This document shows positions 34,006 to 42,967 of a stretch of 64,000 nt of DNA, piece by piece. This DNA comes from Conexibacter sp. CPCC 206217 (lineage in GTDB: Bacteria > Actinomycetota > Thermoleophilia > Solirubrobacterales > Solirubrobacteraceae). The DNA lies in assembly GCF_030646165.1 (NCBI RefSeq), contig NZ_JAUTDO010000005.1, forward strand, positions 186,001 through 250,000. Direction: 5' to 3'. Each line of letters starts with the position of its first letter. Position 1 is the first letter of the stretch. The position numbers were made by a program, and so were the translations under genes. The notes beneath the pieces are model-generated. The model was given only the letters and a program-made list of their open reading frames with translations, had not been told where the DNA came from and did no database searches.

Positions 34006-36681
34006 CTACGCCAAGTCGCGCCGGTCGCTGACGCCGAGCTTCTGCATCGCGCGGTAGATGTGCGACTCGACCGTGCGGACCGACAGCACCAGCCGGTCGG
34101 CGATCTCGGCGTTCGTCAGGCCGCGCGCGGCCAGTTCGATCAGCTGCGCCTCGCGCGGGGTCAGCGCGACTGCCGCGCCGTCGAGGCCGTCGATCGCCGG
34201 GGCGACGCCGCCCATGCCGCGTCTGAACAGCTCGCCGCTGCGCGCCGCGGCACGGCGCGCCGAGTCCTCGCGCCCCGCCTGCACGAACACGGACGCCGCG
34301 TCGGCCGCCGCCTCGCAGGCGTAGCGCAGCGCGCCGATCCGCTCCAGCAGCGCCGACGCCTCCAGCAGCGCGCCGCCGTCGCCCGCGGCGCGCGCCGTCG
34401 CGTGCGCGGACCAGGCGGCGGCGAGCGGTGCGTCGGTGCGCTCCGCCAGCGCCGCGAGCGGGAGCGCGAGCCGTCTCGCGGGCGCGCCGAGCCGCAGCGC
34501 CTCGTACGTCATCAACGCCGCGTACAGCGGCGTCTCGGCGAGCGCGTTGGCGGACTCCAGCAGCAGCGCCTGCGCGCGCGGGCGGTCGCCGTCGATCGCG
34601 GTCAGCCAGGCGAGCGCGCGGTCGTGGTAGGGCTTCTGGTTGGGCAGCGGATCGGCGCCGCCGAGCCCGTCCTGCATCCGCCGCACGGCCGCCGCGACCC
34701 CGTCGGCGTCGCCCGCCGCGTACGCCGCGCCGGCCTGGTAGGAGCGCGTGATCATCAGCACCCCGAAGGCGTCGCGCCGCTCCAGCTGCAACTCCGCCTC
34801 CGCCGTCCAGCGGATCGCGTCCGGCACCTGTCCGGCGTACAGCCGCAGCGCGCCGATCCCGACCGCCGTGAAGCCGGCCGCGACGTGGTCGTCGACGCGC
34901 ACCGCCTCGGCGATCGCAACCGTCAGTTGATCTTCGAGCGCATCCCACTCGATGCCCGCCTCGACCGCGGTCGTGCTCCAGAGGATCCGGCTCAGCTCCT
35001 CGCTCGGGCCCTGCAGCGGGATCGCGCCGCGGATCCGTTTCGCCAGCTCCCACGCCTCGCGCGTGCGACCGGAATACAGCAGCTGCGAGATCCGCAGCGG
35101 CTCCAACTGGCGGCGCTGCTCGGGATCGAGGTCTGGGTCGGCCAAGACCGCGTCCGACTCCCACTGCTGCGTGCCGAAGACCTCTCTCGTGGCCGAAACG
35201 GCGTAGAGCTTGAAGGGGTCCAGTCCGCGCTGCCACGACGCGGTCGGCCACCAGCCGTCCGCCCGCTCCAGCAGCGGCACGAGCGTCTCTCTGCGGCGCA
35301 GCGCCCAGTACAGCAGCGTGACCCGCTGCTCGAGATAGGCGAACGACGTCTCCTCGTCAGGCAGCTCGTGCTCGGCGGAGGCGAGCACCGCCTCGGCCTC
35401 CTCGAACTGCTCGCGGACGGCGTGAGCGCGCGCCAGCAGCAGCTTCGCCTCGACGCCCGCGCCGCCCTCCACCGCGAGCGCCGACAGCTGTGCGCCGAGG
35501 TCGGGATCGCCGGCGGCGTTGGCCGCGCGCGCGGCGTCGAGCAGCAGCGCCGGCGGGACCTGCTCGCCGGCGTCCAGCAGCCAGCGCGCGACGCGCAGCG
35601 CGTCGTCGGGTCCGAGCGGCGCGCGCGCCTGCACGACCTGCGCCAGCTGCCGTCGCACCGCGCGCGCCCGCAGGGTCCCGAGCGCCGTGCGGATTCCGTC
35701 GCCGTAGAGCGGATGCGCGAGCCGGACCTCCTGCGCGGCTCCGGTGCCCCCGCGGTTCGTTCCCGTTGCACCGGCCGCGTCCGAGACGGCGACCAGCCCC
35801 CGCGCCTCGACGTCCAGCAGCGACTGCTCGCCGACGAGCGCGAGCAGGTCCTCGACGCGCAGCGGCTCGCCGATCGCCAGCAGCTCCAGCGCGTGGCGCT
35901 GATCGCCGTGCAGATCCGCCGTCCGCTCGCGCACCAGTTCGGCCAGCGTCTGGCTGACCGACGGCTGACGCGACAGCCGCCAAAGGCCGCGCTCTGCCGT
36001 CAGAGCGCCCGCGTCGAGCGCGGCCAGCACCAGCTCGCGCACGTACAGCGCGTTGCCGCCGCTGCGCGCGTGCAGCCAGTGCAGCGCACCCTGCTCGAGC
36101 GGTCCGCCGAGGAAGTGCTCGACCAGCAGGGTCGTGTCGCGCTCGCCGAACTGACGCAGCTCCATCCGGCGCGCGCCGGCGTCCTTCCACAGCGAGACGA
36201 TCGCGTCGGGCGGCGGCTCGCCGCTGCGAACGGTCGCGACGACGAAGCCGGCGCCGGTCTCGACCAGCTGCAGCACGAGCGCCGCGGACGGCGCGTCGAG
36301 CAGCTGCGCGTCGTCGACGGCGACCAGCAGCGGTCTGCCCGCCGCGCGCTCTCGCAGCGTCTCGATGCTGCCGCGCATCAGCGCCAGCAGGTCGTCCGCG
36401 CGCGCCTGCGCCGGCACGACACCGGCGAACGCGCCGAGCGGGACGCTCGCGGCGCTGCGCGTCGCGCGCACCCACGTCGCGTAGGCGCCGTCGCGCTCGG
36501 CGATCGCAACCGCCTCGCGCGCCACGCGCGATTTGCCGACCCCGGCGGGCGCGCTCAGCACCACGCCGGGCAGCCCCTCCGCGCGTGCTGCCGCGATCCC
36601 CGCCAGCTCGGCGCCGCGACCGACCAGCGGCCACTCGCGCGACCGTTCGGGGGCGGCGTTCGGATCGGCCGGATCGGACAC
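34006..36681 (-). CDS. Large LuxR-family regulator with AAA ATPase domain
   Basis: This 891-residue protein has a STAND-type ATPase module at the N-terminus: Walker A at about residue 45 (SAPAGVGKSR) and Walker B LLVAVDDAQLLD. A long helical middle follows (about 330-820), probably TPR-like repeats. A LuxR helix-turn-helix closes it (LTPREAQLIELAARGLTN, EIADRLVLSVRTVESHIYRA). This is the MalT-like LAL architecture, in which ligand binding and ATP drive oligomerisation on DNA. GTG at 36681 is the apparent start. It is divergent from the COG0523 GTPase gene, but the site between them looks like a metal box, so the two need not be linked. Confidence 0.88.
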   Translation of the reverse strand: MSDPADPNAAPERSREWPLVGRGAELAGIAAARAEGLPGVVLSAPAGVGKSRVAREAVAIAERDGAYATWVRATRSAASVPLGAFAGVVPAQARADDLLALMRGSIETLRERAAGRPLLVAVDDAQLLDAPSAALVLQLVETGAGFVVATVRSGEPPPDAIVSLWKDAGARRMELRQFGERDTTLLVEHFLGGPLEQGALHWLHARSGGNALYVRELVLAALDAGALTAERGLWRLSRQPSVSQTLAELVRERTADLHGDQRHALELLAIGEPLRVEDLLALVGEQSLLDVEARGLVAVSDAAGATGTNRGGTGAAQEVRLAHPLYGDGIRTALGTLRARAVRRQLAQVVQARAPLGPDDALRVARWLLDAGEQVPPALLLDAARAANAAGDPDLGAQLSALAVEGGAGVEAKLLLARAHAVREQFEEAEAVLASAEHELPDEETSFAYLEQRVTLLYWALRRRETLVPLLERADGWWPTASWQRGLDPFKLYAVSATREVFGTQQWESDAVLADPDLDPEQRRQLEPLRISQLLYSGRTREAWELAKRIRGAIPLQGPSEELSRILWSTTAVEAGIEWDALEDQLTVAIAEAVRVDDHVAAGFTAVGIGALRLYAGQVPDAIRWTAEAELQLERRDAFGVLMITRSYQAGAAYAAGDADGVAAAVRRMQDGLGGADPLPNQKPYHDRALAWLTAIDGDRPRAQALLLESANALAETPLYAALMTYEALRLGAPARRLALPLAALAERTDAPLAAAWSAHATARAAGDGGALLEASALLERIGALRYACEAAADAASVFVQAGREDSARRAAARSGELFRRGMGGVAPAIDGLDGAAVALTPREAQLIELAARGLTNAEIADRLVLSVRTVESHIYRAMQKLGVSDRRDLA

Positions 36682-36732
36682 GGAGCCGGCAGTGTAACCG
36701 CGCCATGCCGCCCGAAAGGAGAACCTCCTAAA

Positions 36733-36747
36733 TGAGATTGAGTCTTA
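36733..36747 (+). promoter_or_regulatory. Zur/Fur-like box upstream of the COG0523 GTPase
   Basis: TGAGATTGAGTCTTA is an imperfect 7-1-7 dyad (five of seven arm positions complementary). It resembles the TGAAAATNATTTTCA-type boxes of Zur and Fur. It lies in an AT-rich patch 21 bp before the ATG at 36769, overlapping the likely core promoter. Zinc-dependent repression is inferred from the family of the gene. Confidence 0.5.
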
Positions 36748-36768
36748 TCTTGTGCTACGGTCCGGCGC

Positions 36769-37908
36769 ATGAACAAGCTGCCTGTGACCGTCCTCTCCGG
36801 CTTCCTCGGCGCCGGCAAGACCACCCTGCTCGAGCACGTCCTGCGCAATCGCGAGGGCCGGCGGGTCGCGGTGATCGTCAACGACATGAGCGAGATCAAC
36901 GTCGACGCGCAGCTCGTGCGGCGCGGCGATGCCGCGATCGACCACGTCTCCGAGCGGCTCGTCGAGATGTCGAACGGCTGCATCTGCTGCACGCTGCGCG
37001 AGGACCTGCTCGTGGAGGTCGCGCGACTGGCGCAGGAGGGGCGCTTCGACCATCTGCTGATCGAGTCGACCGGGATCTCGGAGCCGATGCCGATCGCCGA
37101 GACGTTCACGTTCGCCGACGAGACCGGCGAGACGCTCGGCGACGTCGCGCGGCTGGACACGATGGTGACCGTGATCGACGCCTCGACGTTCCTGCGGGAA
37201 TGCGACACCGTCGACGACCTCAGCACGCGCGGGATCGGCCTCGGCCCCGGTGACGAGCGCGCGATCGTCGACCTGCTCGTCGACCAGGTCGAGTTCTGCA
37301 ACGTCGCGATCGTCAACAAGGCCGACCTCGTGGACGAGCAGACGCTGGAGCGGATCGAGGCGATCGTGCACACGCTCAACCGCGACGCCCGCGTCGTGCG
37401 CGCGGTCAACGCCGAGGTTCCGTTGGAGCAGATCCTCGACACCGCGCTGTTCGACATCGACCGCGCCGAGAACGCCGCCGGCTGGCTGCAGGTCGCGCGC
37501 GGGGAGGAGCAGCCGGAGACCGACGAGTACGGCATCTCCTCGTTCGCCTTTCGCGCCCGCGTGCCGTTCCATCCGGGTCGGTTGTGGGCGCGGATGAACC
37601 AGGGCTGGGAGGGCGTGCTGCGCGCGAAGGGCTTCTTCTGGCTCGCGACGCGCGTCGAGCTGGCGGGCGAATGGTCGCAGGCCGGCAAGGTGTTGACGCT
37701 CGGCGCCGCGGGCGAGTGGTTCGGCGAGGACGACCGCCGTCAGGAGCTGGTCTTCATCGGCAACGAGATGGACCGCGAGGCGATCGAGCAGGACCTGAGC
37801 GACTGCCTGCTGACGGAGGCGGAGCTGGCCGTCGGCCCGTCGGGCTGGACGCTGTTGGAGGATCCGTTCGCGGCGTGGGAGCCGATGCCGCAGGAGGCCG
37901 AGGCGTAG
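36769..37908 (+). CDS. COG0523 (CobW/ZagA-like) metal-chaperone GTPase
   Basis: This 379-residue G3E GTPase has a Walker A near residues 11-18 ([14 protein letters not shown]), the metal-binding Cys-X-Cys-Cys at residues 71-74 ([10 protein letters not shown]) and the guanine-specifying NKAD. The C-terminal CobW_C domain contains [13 protein letters not shown] and [10 protein letters not shown]. Zinc-limitation members of this family move zinc to enzymes such as folate and peptidyl proteins. The Zur-like box upstream favours that role over cobalamin synthesis, and no cobalamin or nitrile hydratase gene is near. Confidence 0.85.
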   Translation: MNKLPVTVLSGFLGAGKTTLLEHVLRNREGRRVAVIVNDMSEINVDAQLVRRGDAAIDHVSERLVEMSNGCICCTLREDLLVEVARLAQEGRFDHLLIESTGISEPMPIAETFTFADETGETLGDVARLDTMVTVIDASTFLRECDTVDDLSTRGIGLGPGDERAIVDLLVDQVEFCNVAIVNKADLVDEQTLERIEAIVHTLNRDARVVRAVNAEVPLEQILDTALFDIDRAENAAGWLQVARGEEQPETDEYGISSFAFRARVPFHPGRLWARMNQGWEGVLRAKGFFWLATRVELAGEWSQAGKVLTLGAAGEWFGEDDRRQELVFIGNEMDREAIEQDLSDCLLTEAELAVGPSGWTLLEDPFAAWEPMPQEAEA

Positions 37909-37956
37909 CGGCGCACGCGGCCGAGCCGAGCGGCGCGCGGTGGCGCCGCCCAAGCC

Positions 37957-38820
37957 CTACGCCACCGCCACCTCGCGCTGCTCCCGCGGCGGCGCGGGCG
38001 CCGGCGGCTCCTCCGTGCGGATCCGGTCGCGGCGGGCGAGCGTCTTCTGCACGGCGAGGTTGAGGCCCATCAGCAGCAGCACGCCCAGCAGCAGCATCGT
38101 GCCGAGCACGTTCACCTCGGGCGGGACGCCCTGGCGGGTCGCGCCGAAGATGAACAGCGGGAACGTCTGCGTCTGGCCGGCGTTGAAGCTCGTCACGACG
38201 TAGTCGTCGATCGAGATCGCCGCGGCCAAGACGGCCGCCGCGGCGACGCCCGGGGCGATCATCGGGAAAGTGACCTTGAAGAAGGTCGTCCAGACGCCGG
38301 CGCCGAGGTCCTGCGCGGCCTCCTCGATGAACGGGTCCATCCCCTCCAGGCGCGCTCTCACGGTGACGACGACGTAGGAGACCGTGAACATGATGTGCGC
38401 GATCACGATCGTCCAGAAGCCCGTGTCGACGCCGACGACGAGGAACATCGCCAGCAGCGAGGCGCCGAGCACGACCTCCGGCGTCGCCATCGGCAGGAAG
38501 ACGGCAAAGCCGGCGGCGCTGCGGCCGCGGAAGCGGTAGCGCGTCAGCGCGAGCGCCAGGAACGTGCCGAGCACGACCGCGCCGAGCGTCGTCAGCAGCG
38601 CGATCTCCAGCGAGTTGACGAGCGCCTTCGCCAGGTCCGGGTCTCTGAACGGGTGCGCCCAGTGGTCGAGCGTGAAGCCCTGCCAGGTGAAGTTGAAGCG
38701 GCCCTTGTTGTCGTTGAACGAGAACAGGACGATCAGGAAGACGGGGATGAAGAGGTACAGCAGCGCCGCTGCCGACCAGATCCCCAGCGCCCAGTTGCGT
38801 GCGCGATCGCTGCGTGCCAT
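37957..38820 (-). CDS. potC: Polyamine-type ABC importer 2, permease (PotC type)
   Basis: This 287-residue membrane protein has six predicted segments and the EAA loop DPFIEEAAQDLGAGVWTTFF, placing it with PotC. ATG at 38820 shares one base with the upstream permease stop (TGATG). The C-terminal tail is Pro/Glu/Arg-rich and cytosolic. It is the last gene of the operon and converges with the COG0523 GTPase gene. Confidence 0.9.
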   Translation of the reverse strand: MARSDRARNWALGIWSAAALLYLFIPVFLIVLFSFNDNKGRFNFTWQGFTLDHWAHPFRDPDLAKALVNSLEIALLTTLGAVVLGTFLALALTRYRFRGRSAAGFAVFLPMATPEVVLGASLLAMFLVVGVDTGFWTIVIAHIMFTVSYVVVTVRARLEGMDPFIEEAAQDLGAGVWTTFFKVTFPMIAPGVAAAAVLAAAISIDDYVVTSFNAGQTQTFPLFIFGATRQGVPPEVNVLGTMLLLGVLLLMGLNLAVQKTLARRDRIRTEEPPAPAPPREQREVAVA

Positions 38821-39689
38821 CAGGTCGCCGCCTCCGTCAGGCTCTGCGTGCCGAGCAGTCGCGAGTAGATCGCGATGCCGATCAGGATCACCGTCATCAG
38901 GATGAACGAGAGCGCCGCCGCCGTCGGGTAGTCGAGCACGGTGAGGAACTTCGACTGCACGACGTTGCCGATCATGTACTGCTGCGAGGTGCCCAGCAGC
39001 GCGGCGTTGATGTAGTCGCCCGTCGCCGGGATGAAGACCAGCAGCGAGCCGGCGAAGATGCCGGGGATCGCGAGCGGCAGCGTGACCTTGCGGAAGGCCG
39101 TCAGGCGGCTCGCGTAGAGGTCGGTCGCGGCCTCCACGAAGCGGCGGTCGATCCGCTCCAGCGCCACGTACAGCGGCAGCACCATGAACGGCAGGAAGTT
39201 GTAGGAGATGCCCGCCACGACCGCGGTCCCGGTCGCCAGCACGCGCCCGTTGTCGGCCACCAGCCCGACGTCCTTCAGCCGCTCCACGACCCAGCCGTTG
39301 TCGGCCAGGATCAGCTGCCAGGCGACCGTTCGCAGCACGTAGGACATGAAGAACGGCAGCACGACCAGCAGCAGCATCAGGTTTCTCCAGCGGCCCGCCT
39401 TGTACGCCATGAAGTAGGCGAGCGGGAAGGCGATGATCAGGTCGATCACCGTCGCCGCGCCGGCGTAGCCGAAGGAGCGCAGGAACTGCTCCTTGTAGTC
39501 GCGGATCGCGTTCGTGTACGTGTCGAACGCCCACGTCAGCGTGTAGCCGGCCTCGGGGTCGCCGGTCATCAGCGAGACCTGCGCTTGGTTGATCAGCGGG
39601 ATCGCGAAGAACAGCAGCAGCCACAGCAGACCCGGCAGCGCGAACATCCACGGCAGCAGCTTGCGCCGCCGCGCCAGTGAGAGACCCAT
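38820..39689 (-). CDS. potB: Polyamine-type ABC importer 2, permease (PotB type)
   Basis: This 289-residue permease begins with a short basic segment and a membrane helix (MFALPGLLWLLLFFAIPLI). It shows PotB-type motifs, including the EAA-loop region RRFVEAATDLYASRLTAFRK. ATG at 39689 shares one base with the stop of the binding protein gene. Both permease ends couple to their neighbours through TGATG overlaps, indicating stoichiometric translation of the channel pair. Confidence 0.9.
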   Translation of the reverse strand: MGLSLARRRKLLPWMFALPGLLWLLLFFAIPLINQAQVSLMTGDPEAGYTLTWAFDTYTNAIRDYKEQFLRSFGYAGAATVIDLIIAFPLAYFMAYKAGRWRNLMLLLVVLPFFMSYVLRTVAWQLILADNGWVVERLKDVGLVADNGRVLATGTAVVAGISYNFLPFMVLPLYVALERIDRRFVEAATDLYASRLTAFRKVTLPLAIPGIFAGSLLVFIPATGDYINAALLGTSQQYMIGNVVQSKFLTVLDYPTAAALSFILMTVILIGIAIYSRLLGTQSLTEAAT

Positions 39690-40930
39690 CAGGCCCCCGT
39701 GACCTTCGCCATCGCCTCGTACATCGTCTGCTCCTGCCGCGTCGAGAAGGTCGGATAGGAGTGCAGTCGTCTGCGCACGTCGTCGGGCGGGAAGATCAGC
39801 TCGTTGCTGGCGATCTCCGGATCGCTTCTCTCGAGGATCTCGCGGATGCCGTCGACGGGCGAGAGATAGTTCACGTACGCGCAGATGACGGCCGCGACGC
39901 TCGGCTCGTAGACGTAGTTCATCATCGTCTCGGCGGCGTACGGATGCTCGACCTCCGACGGCATCATCATGTTGTCGGTGAAGAGCATCGCGCCCTCCTC
40001 CGGGTAGGAGAAGCGCAGGTTCGGATTGTCGCTCTGCAACTGCACGAGGTCGCCCGAGTAGGCCAGCGCGAGCGCGATGTTGCCCTTCGTCAGATCGGTC
40101 GTGTAGTCGTTGCCGGTGAAGCGGCGGAACTGGCCGGCGTCGTTGGCCTTGCCGATTCTCTCGATCGCGCCGAGCTGCTGGTCGAGCGTCGCTCTGGAGG
40201 CGTCGATCCCCTCGCCGAGCAGCACCGTGCCGGCGCTGTCGTAGGGCTCGGAGAACATCGTCACGCGACCCTTCCATCTCGGGTCGAAGAGGTCTCTGAC
40301 CGATCTGATCTCGCCGCCGGTCTGCTTGATGTCATAGCCTATGCCGATTGCCCCGGACTGCCACGGCAGCGTGAACTGACGTCTGGGGTCGTAGCCGATC
40401 GACTTCAGGTTCGGGACGAGGTTTCTCTTGTTCGGGACGTTTCTCCCGTCGATCGGCGTGACGTAGCCGAAGCGCACCCAGCGCGACGCCATGTAGTCCG
40501 TCAGCGTGACGATGTCGCGCCCGATCGGGACGCCCTGGGCGAGCTGCTGACGGACCTTGCCGTAGAACTCGTTGTTGTCGTTGATCTCCTCGACGTACTT
40601 GCAGTGGCCGCCGTACTTGTTGTTGAAGTCCTTGATGACGGACTTGTCGATGTAGAGCGGCCAGTTGGAGAACGTCCAGTCGCCGATCGCCGTTCTCGGA
40701 TGGTTGACTCTGGCGGCCTCGGCCTGCAGGTCTCTGAGGTTTCTCGCGGCGGTGCCGTCGATGCCGCAGGCGGCCAGGACGGAGGCGAGACCGCCGGCCA
40801 TCAGGACGGCGGAGGCGCCGCGGCCGAGGAAGCGGCGGCGCGAGAGGCGCTGCTCGGCGAAGAGCTTCTCCAGCTCGCGGCCGACGCGCTCGGGATCGGG
40901 CTGCTGGCCCAGCTCACTCACCGTCGTCAC
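39689..40930 (-). CDS. potD: Polyamine-type ABC importer 2, binding lipoprotein
   Basis: This 413-residue protein has a Tat leader (SRRRFLGRG) and lipobox (VLAACGI), then a PotD-like binding fold with TFSNWPLYIDKSVIKDFN and SGDLVQLQSDNPNLRF. It should bind spermidine, putrescine or a similar cation. GTG at 40930 overlaps the ATPase gene by 17 bases; another in-frame GTG at 40921 is possible. Like the first importer's binding protein it is unusually rich in AGA arginine codons. Confidence 0.88.
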   Translation of the reverse strand: MTTVSELGQQPDPERVGRELEKLFAEQRLSRRRFLGRGASAVLMAGGLASVLAACGIDGTAARNLRDLQAEAARVNHPRTAIGDWTFSNWPLYIDKSVIKDFNNKYGGHCKYVEEINDNNEFYGKVRQQLAQGVPIGRDIVTLTDYMASRWVRFGYVTPIDGRNVPNKRNLVPNLKSIGYDPRRQFTLPWQSGAIGIGYDIKQTGGEIRSVRDLFDPRWKGRVTMFSEPYDSAGTVLLGEGIDASRATLDQQLGAIERIGKANDAGQFRRFTGNDYTTDLTKGNIALALAYSGDLVQLQSDNPNLRFSYPEEGAMLFTDNMMMPSEVEHPYAAETMMNYVYEPSVAAVICAYVNYLSPVDGIREILERSDPEIASNELIFPPDDVRRRLHSYPTFSTRQEQTMYEAMAKVTGA

Positions 40931-42077
40931 CGCGCGCCACGACGAAGGTATGGCGCGGGTCCCAGGAGAGCAGCACCTCCTGCCCGGCGCCGTAGGCGTC
41001 CGGCGCGACCCCCTCGTCGTTCTGGCAGTAGACGGTCAGCTCCTCACCGCCGGCGGCCTTGATCACGTACTGCAGCGAGACGCCGAGGAAGGCGCTCAGC
41101 AGCACGCGGCCGCGCAGCACGTTGGCGCCGGGCGGGGTCGCCTCGCCGACGGCGTGCAGGCGCACCTTCTCCGGCCGCACGCCGATCCGCACGGGCGTGC
41201 CGGCGTGCTCGGCACAGCGCCTGGCGGGCGCGTGCAGCTCGGCGCCGTCATGCGTTCTGACCGCCGCCATCTCCGCGTCGGAGGCGCCGACCTCGGCGTC
41301 GATCAGGTTCGAGATGCCGAGGAACTTCGCCACGAACGCGGTCGTCGGGCGCTCGTAGAGGTCGGTCGCGGAGCCGGCCTGCTCGATCTGGCCTCTGTTC
41401 ATCACGGCGATCGTGTCGGCCATCGACATCGCCTCCTCCTGGTCGTGCGTCACGTGGATGAACGTGATGCCGACCTCCTGCTGGATCCGCTTCAGCTCGA
41501 CCTGCAGCTGGCGGCGCAGGCGCAGGTCCAGCGCGCCGAGCGGCTCGTCGAGCAGCAGCGCGCGCGGGCGGTTGACGAGCGCGCGCGCGAGCGCGACGCG
41601 CTGCTGCTGGCCGCCCGACAGCTGCGCCGGCTTGCGCTTGGCCAGGTGCGGCAGCTGGACCGTCTCCAGCGCCTCGGCGACGCGCGTGCGCACCTCGGCC
41701 TTGGAGACCTTCTTGCGCTCCAGTCCGAAGGCGACGTTGCGCTCGATCGTCAGGTGCGGGAACAGCGCGTAGGACTGGAAGACGGTGTTGACGTCGCGCT
41801 TGTGCGGCGGGGCGTTGGTGACGTCGCCGCCGCCGAGCAGGATTCTGCCGGCGGTCGGCAGCTCGAAGCCGCCGATCATCCGCAGCGTCGTCGTCTTGCC
41901 GCAGCCCGAGGGACCGAGCAGGGCGTAGAAGGCGCCGCGCTCGATGTCGAGGTCGAGTGCGTCGATGACGAGCGTCTCACCGAAGCGCTTCGTCACTCTC
42001 TCGAGCCGGATGTCCGGCTCGTCGGTACCGCTGACGTCTCTCGTCGAATCGGCGACGAGACTCTCGTTCGCAACCAA
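40914..42077 (-). CDS. potA: Polyamine-type ABC importer 2, ATPase
   Basis: This 387-residue ATPase has Walker A LLGPSGCGKTT, signature LSGGQQQR, Walker B LLLDEPLGALD and the switch HVTHDQEEA, then a TOBE-type C-terminal domain. The start is a TTG at 42077, supported by an excellent ribosome site (GGAGGT with a six-base gap) and by the absence of a nearby ATG. It is the first gene of an operon with the same order (ATPase, binding protein, permeases) as that at 12813-17117, so the two operons are paralogous. A palindromic operator lies 73 bp upstream. Confidence 0.9.
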   Translation of the reverse strand: MVANESLVADSTRDVSGTDEPDIRLERVTKRFGETLVIDALDLDIERGAFYALLGPSGCGKTTTLRMIGGFELPTAGRILLGGGDVTNAPPHKRDVNTVFQSYALFPHLTIERNVAFGLERKKVSKAEVRTRVAEALETVQLPHLAKRKPAQLSGGQQQRVALARALVNRPRALLLDEPLGALDLRLRRQLQVELKRIQQEVGITFIHVTHDQEEAMSMADTIAVMNRGQIEQAGSATDLYERPTTAFVAKFLGISNLIDAEVGASDAEMAAVRTHDGAELHAPARRCAEHAGTPVRIGVRPEKVRLHAVGEATPPGANVLRGRVLLSAFLGVSLQYVIKAAGGEELTVYCQNDEGVAPDAYGAGQEVLLSWDPRHTFVVARGDDGE

Positions 42078-42149
42078 TAGAGCACCTCCAGATGCTGTGC
42101 CGACAGTAGCGCGCCGGCATGTACCTGTGTGGCGATCTTTACGAAACCT

Positions 42150-42170
42150 TTTACTCCTAAACGGAGTAAA
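42150..42170. promoter_or_regulatory. Palindromic operator upstream of importer 2
   Basis: TTTACTCC (42150-42157) and GGAGTAAA (42163-42170) are exact complements around a five-base centre TAAAC. The 21-bp site is in an AT-rich patch about 75 bp upstream of the TTG start of the ATPase gene. The XRE-cupin regulator at 43618-44265, a PuuR-like protein, is a candidate binder by function and proximity. Confidence 0.65.
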
Positions 42171-42195
42171 TTAGACAGCTGTCGAATCAGCCGGC

Positions 42196-42222
42196 CGCAA
42201 GCTCCTCCGCAGGGAGCTTGCG
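42196..42222 (-). terminator. Stem-loop after the ferredoxin-reductase-like gene
   Basis: CGCAAGCTCC (42196-42205) and GGAGCTTGCG (42213-42222) form a perfect 10-bp stem with a seven-base loop, eight bases past the stop of the FNR-like gene on the minus strand. It separates that gene pair from the importer 2 operon. Confidence 0.75.
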
Positions 42223-42229
42223 CAGCGGC

Positions 42230-42967
42230 TCAGCCGGTCGGTCCGTAGCGCTCCGTGCGCACGCGCGCGGGGTCGAACCCCTGTTGCAGCAGCAGCCTGC
42301 CGGCCGTCTCGACGAAGCCGTTGGAGCCGCACACGAACGCGCCGCCGTGCGAAGGCTCGACGCCGGCGGCGGCGATCAGCGCCGCGTCGACGCGGCCCGT
42401 GTGACCGCTCCAGCCGGGCGGTGCGACACGTGTGTAGGTCAGCAGCGTCTCGTCGCCCTGCGCCAGTTCGCGCGCGAAGATCACGTCGCCGGCGTCGCGC
42501 ACGGAGTAGACGAGCTTCATGACCGCGTCCGGCGCGGTGCGGCGCCGGTGGCGCAGCATCGACATCAGCGGCACGACGCCGGAGCCGCCGCCGACCAGCA
42601 GCGTCGGCGACTCGCCGCTCCAGACGAAGTAGGCGGCGAACGGCCCGCGCACCTCGACCCTGTCGCCGATCTCGACGACGTCGTGGAAGTACGGCGAGAC
42701 CTCGCCGTCGTCGAGCCGGTCGATCGTCAATTCGATCGCGCCCTCGTCAAGCGGCGAGGAGGCGATCGAGTAGGAGCGCTGCGCCTGGTAGCCGTCGGGC
42801 GCGGTCAGCCGCACGTCGTAGTGCTGGCCCGGCAGGTGCGCCGTCCACAGCGGCAGCGCGATCCGGAACGACTTGACGGTCGGCGTCTCGGTGAGGATCT
42901 CGGTGACGGTCCCGATCTGCCAGCGGCCGGGCGCCTTCGGCGCCAGCGGCGGCGTCAGTCGTTCCAA
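42230..42967 (-). CDS. Ferredoxin-NADP reductase-like FAD protein
   Basis: This 245-residue protein has the FNR fold. The FAD-binding motif is RSYSIASSP near residue 58, the NAD(P)-binding motif is GGGSGVVPLMSM and the C-terminal nucleotide segment is FVCGSNGFVE. There is no 2Fe-2S domain. The start is probably a TTG at 42967 with GAGGAG five bases upstream, giving a 13-base overlap with the molybdenum enzyme gene; codons further upstream lie inside that gene. The overlap and cofactor types suggest it passes electrons between NAD(P)H and that enzyme. Confidence 0.82.
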   Translation of the reverse strand: MERLTPPLAPKAPGRWQIGTVTEILTETPTVKSFRIALPLWTAHLPGQHYDVRLTAPDGYQAQRSYSIASSPLDEGAIELTIDRLDDGEVSPYFHDVVEIGDRVEVRGPFAAYFVWSGESPTLLVGGGSGVVPLMSMLRHRRRTAPDAVMKLVYSVRDAGDVIFARELAQGDETLLTYTRVAPPGWSGHTGRVDAALIAAAGVEPSHGGAFVCGSNGFVETAGRLLLQQGFDPARVRTERYGPTG

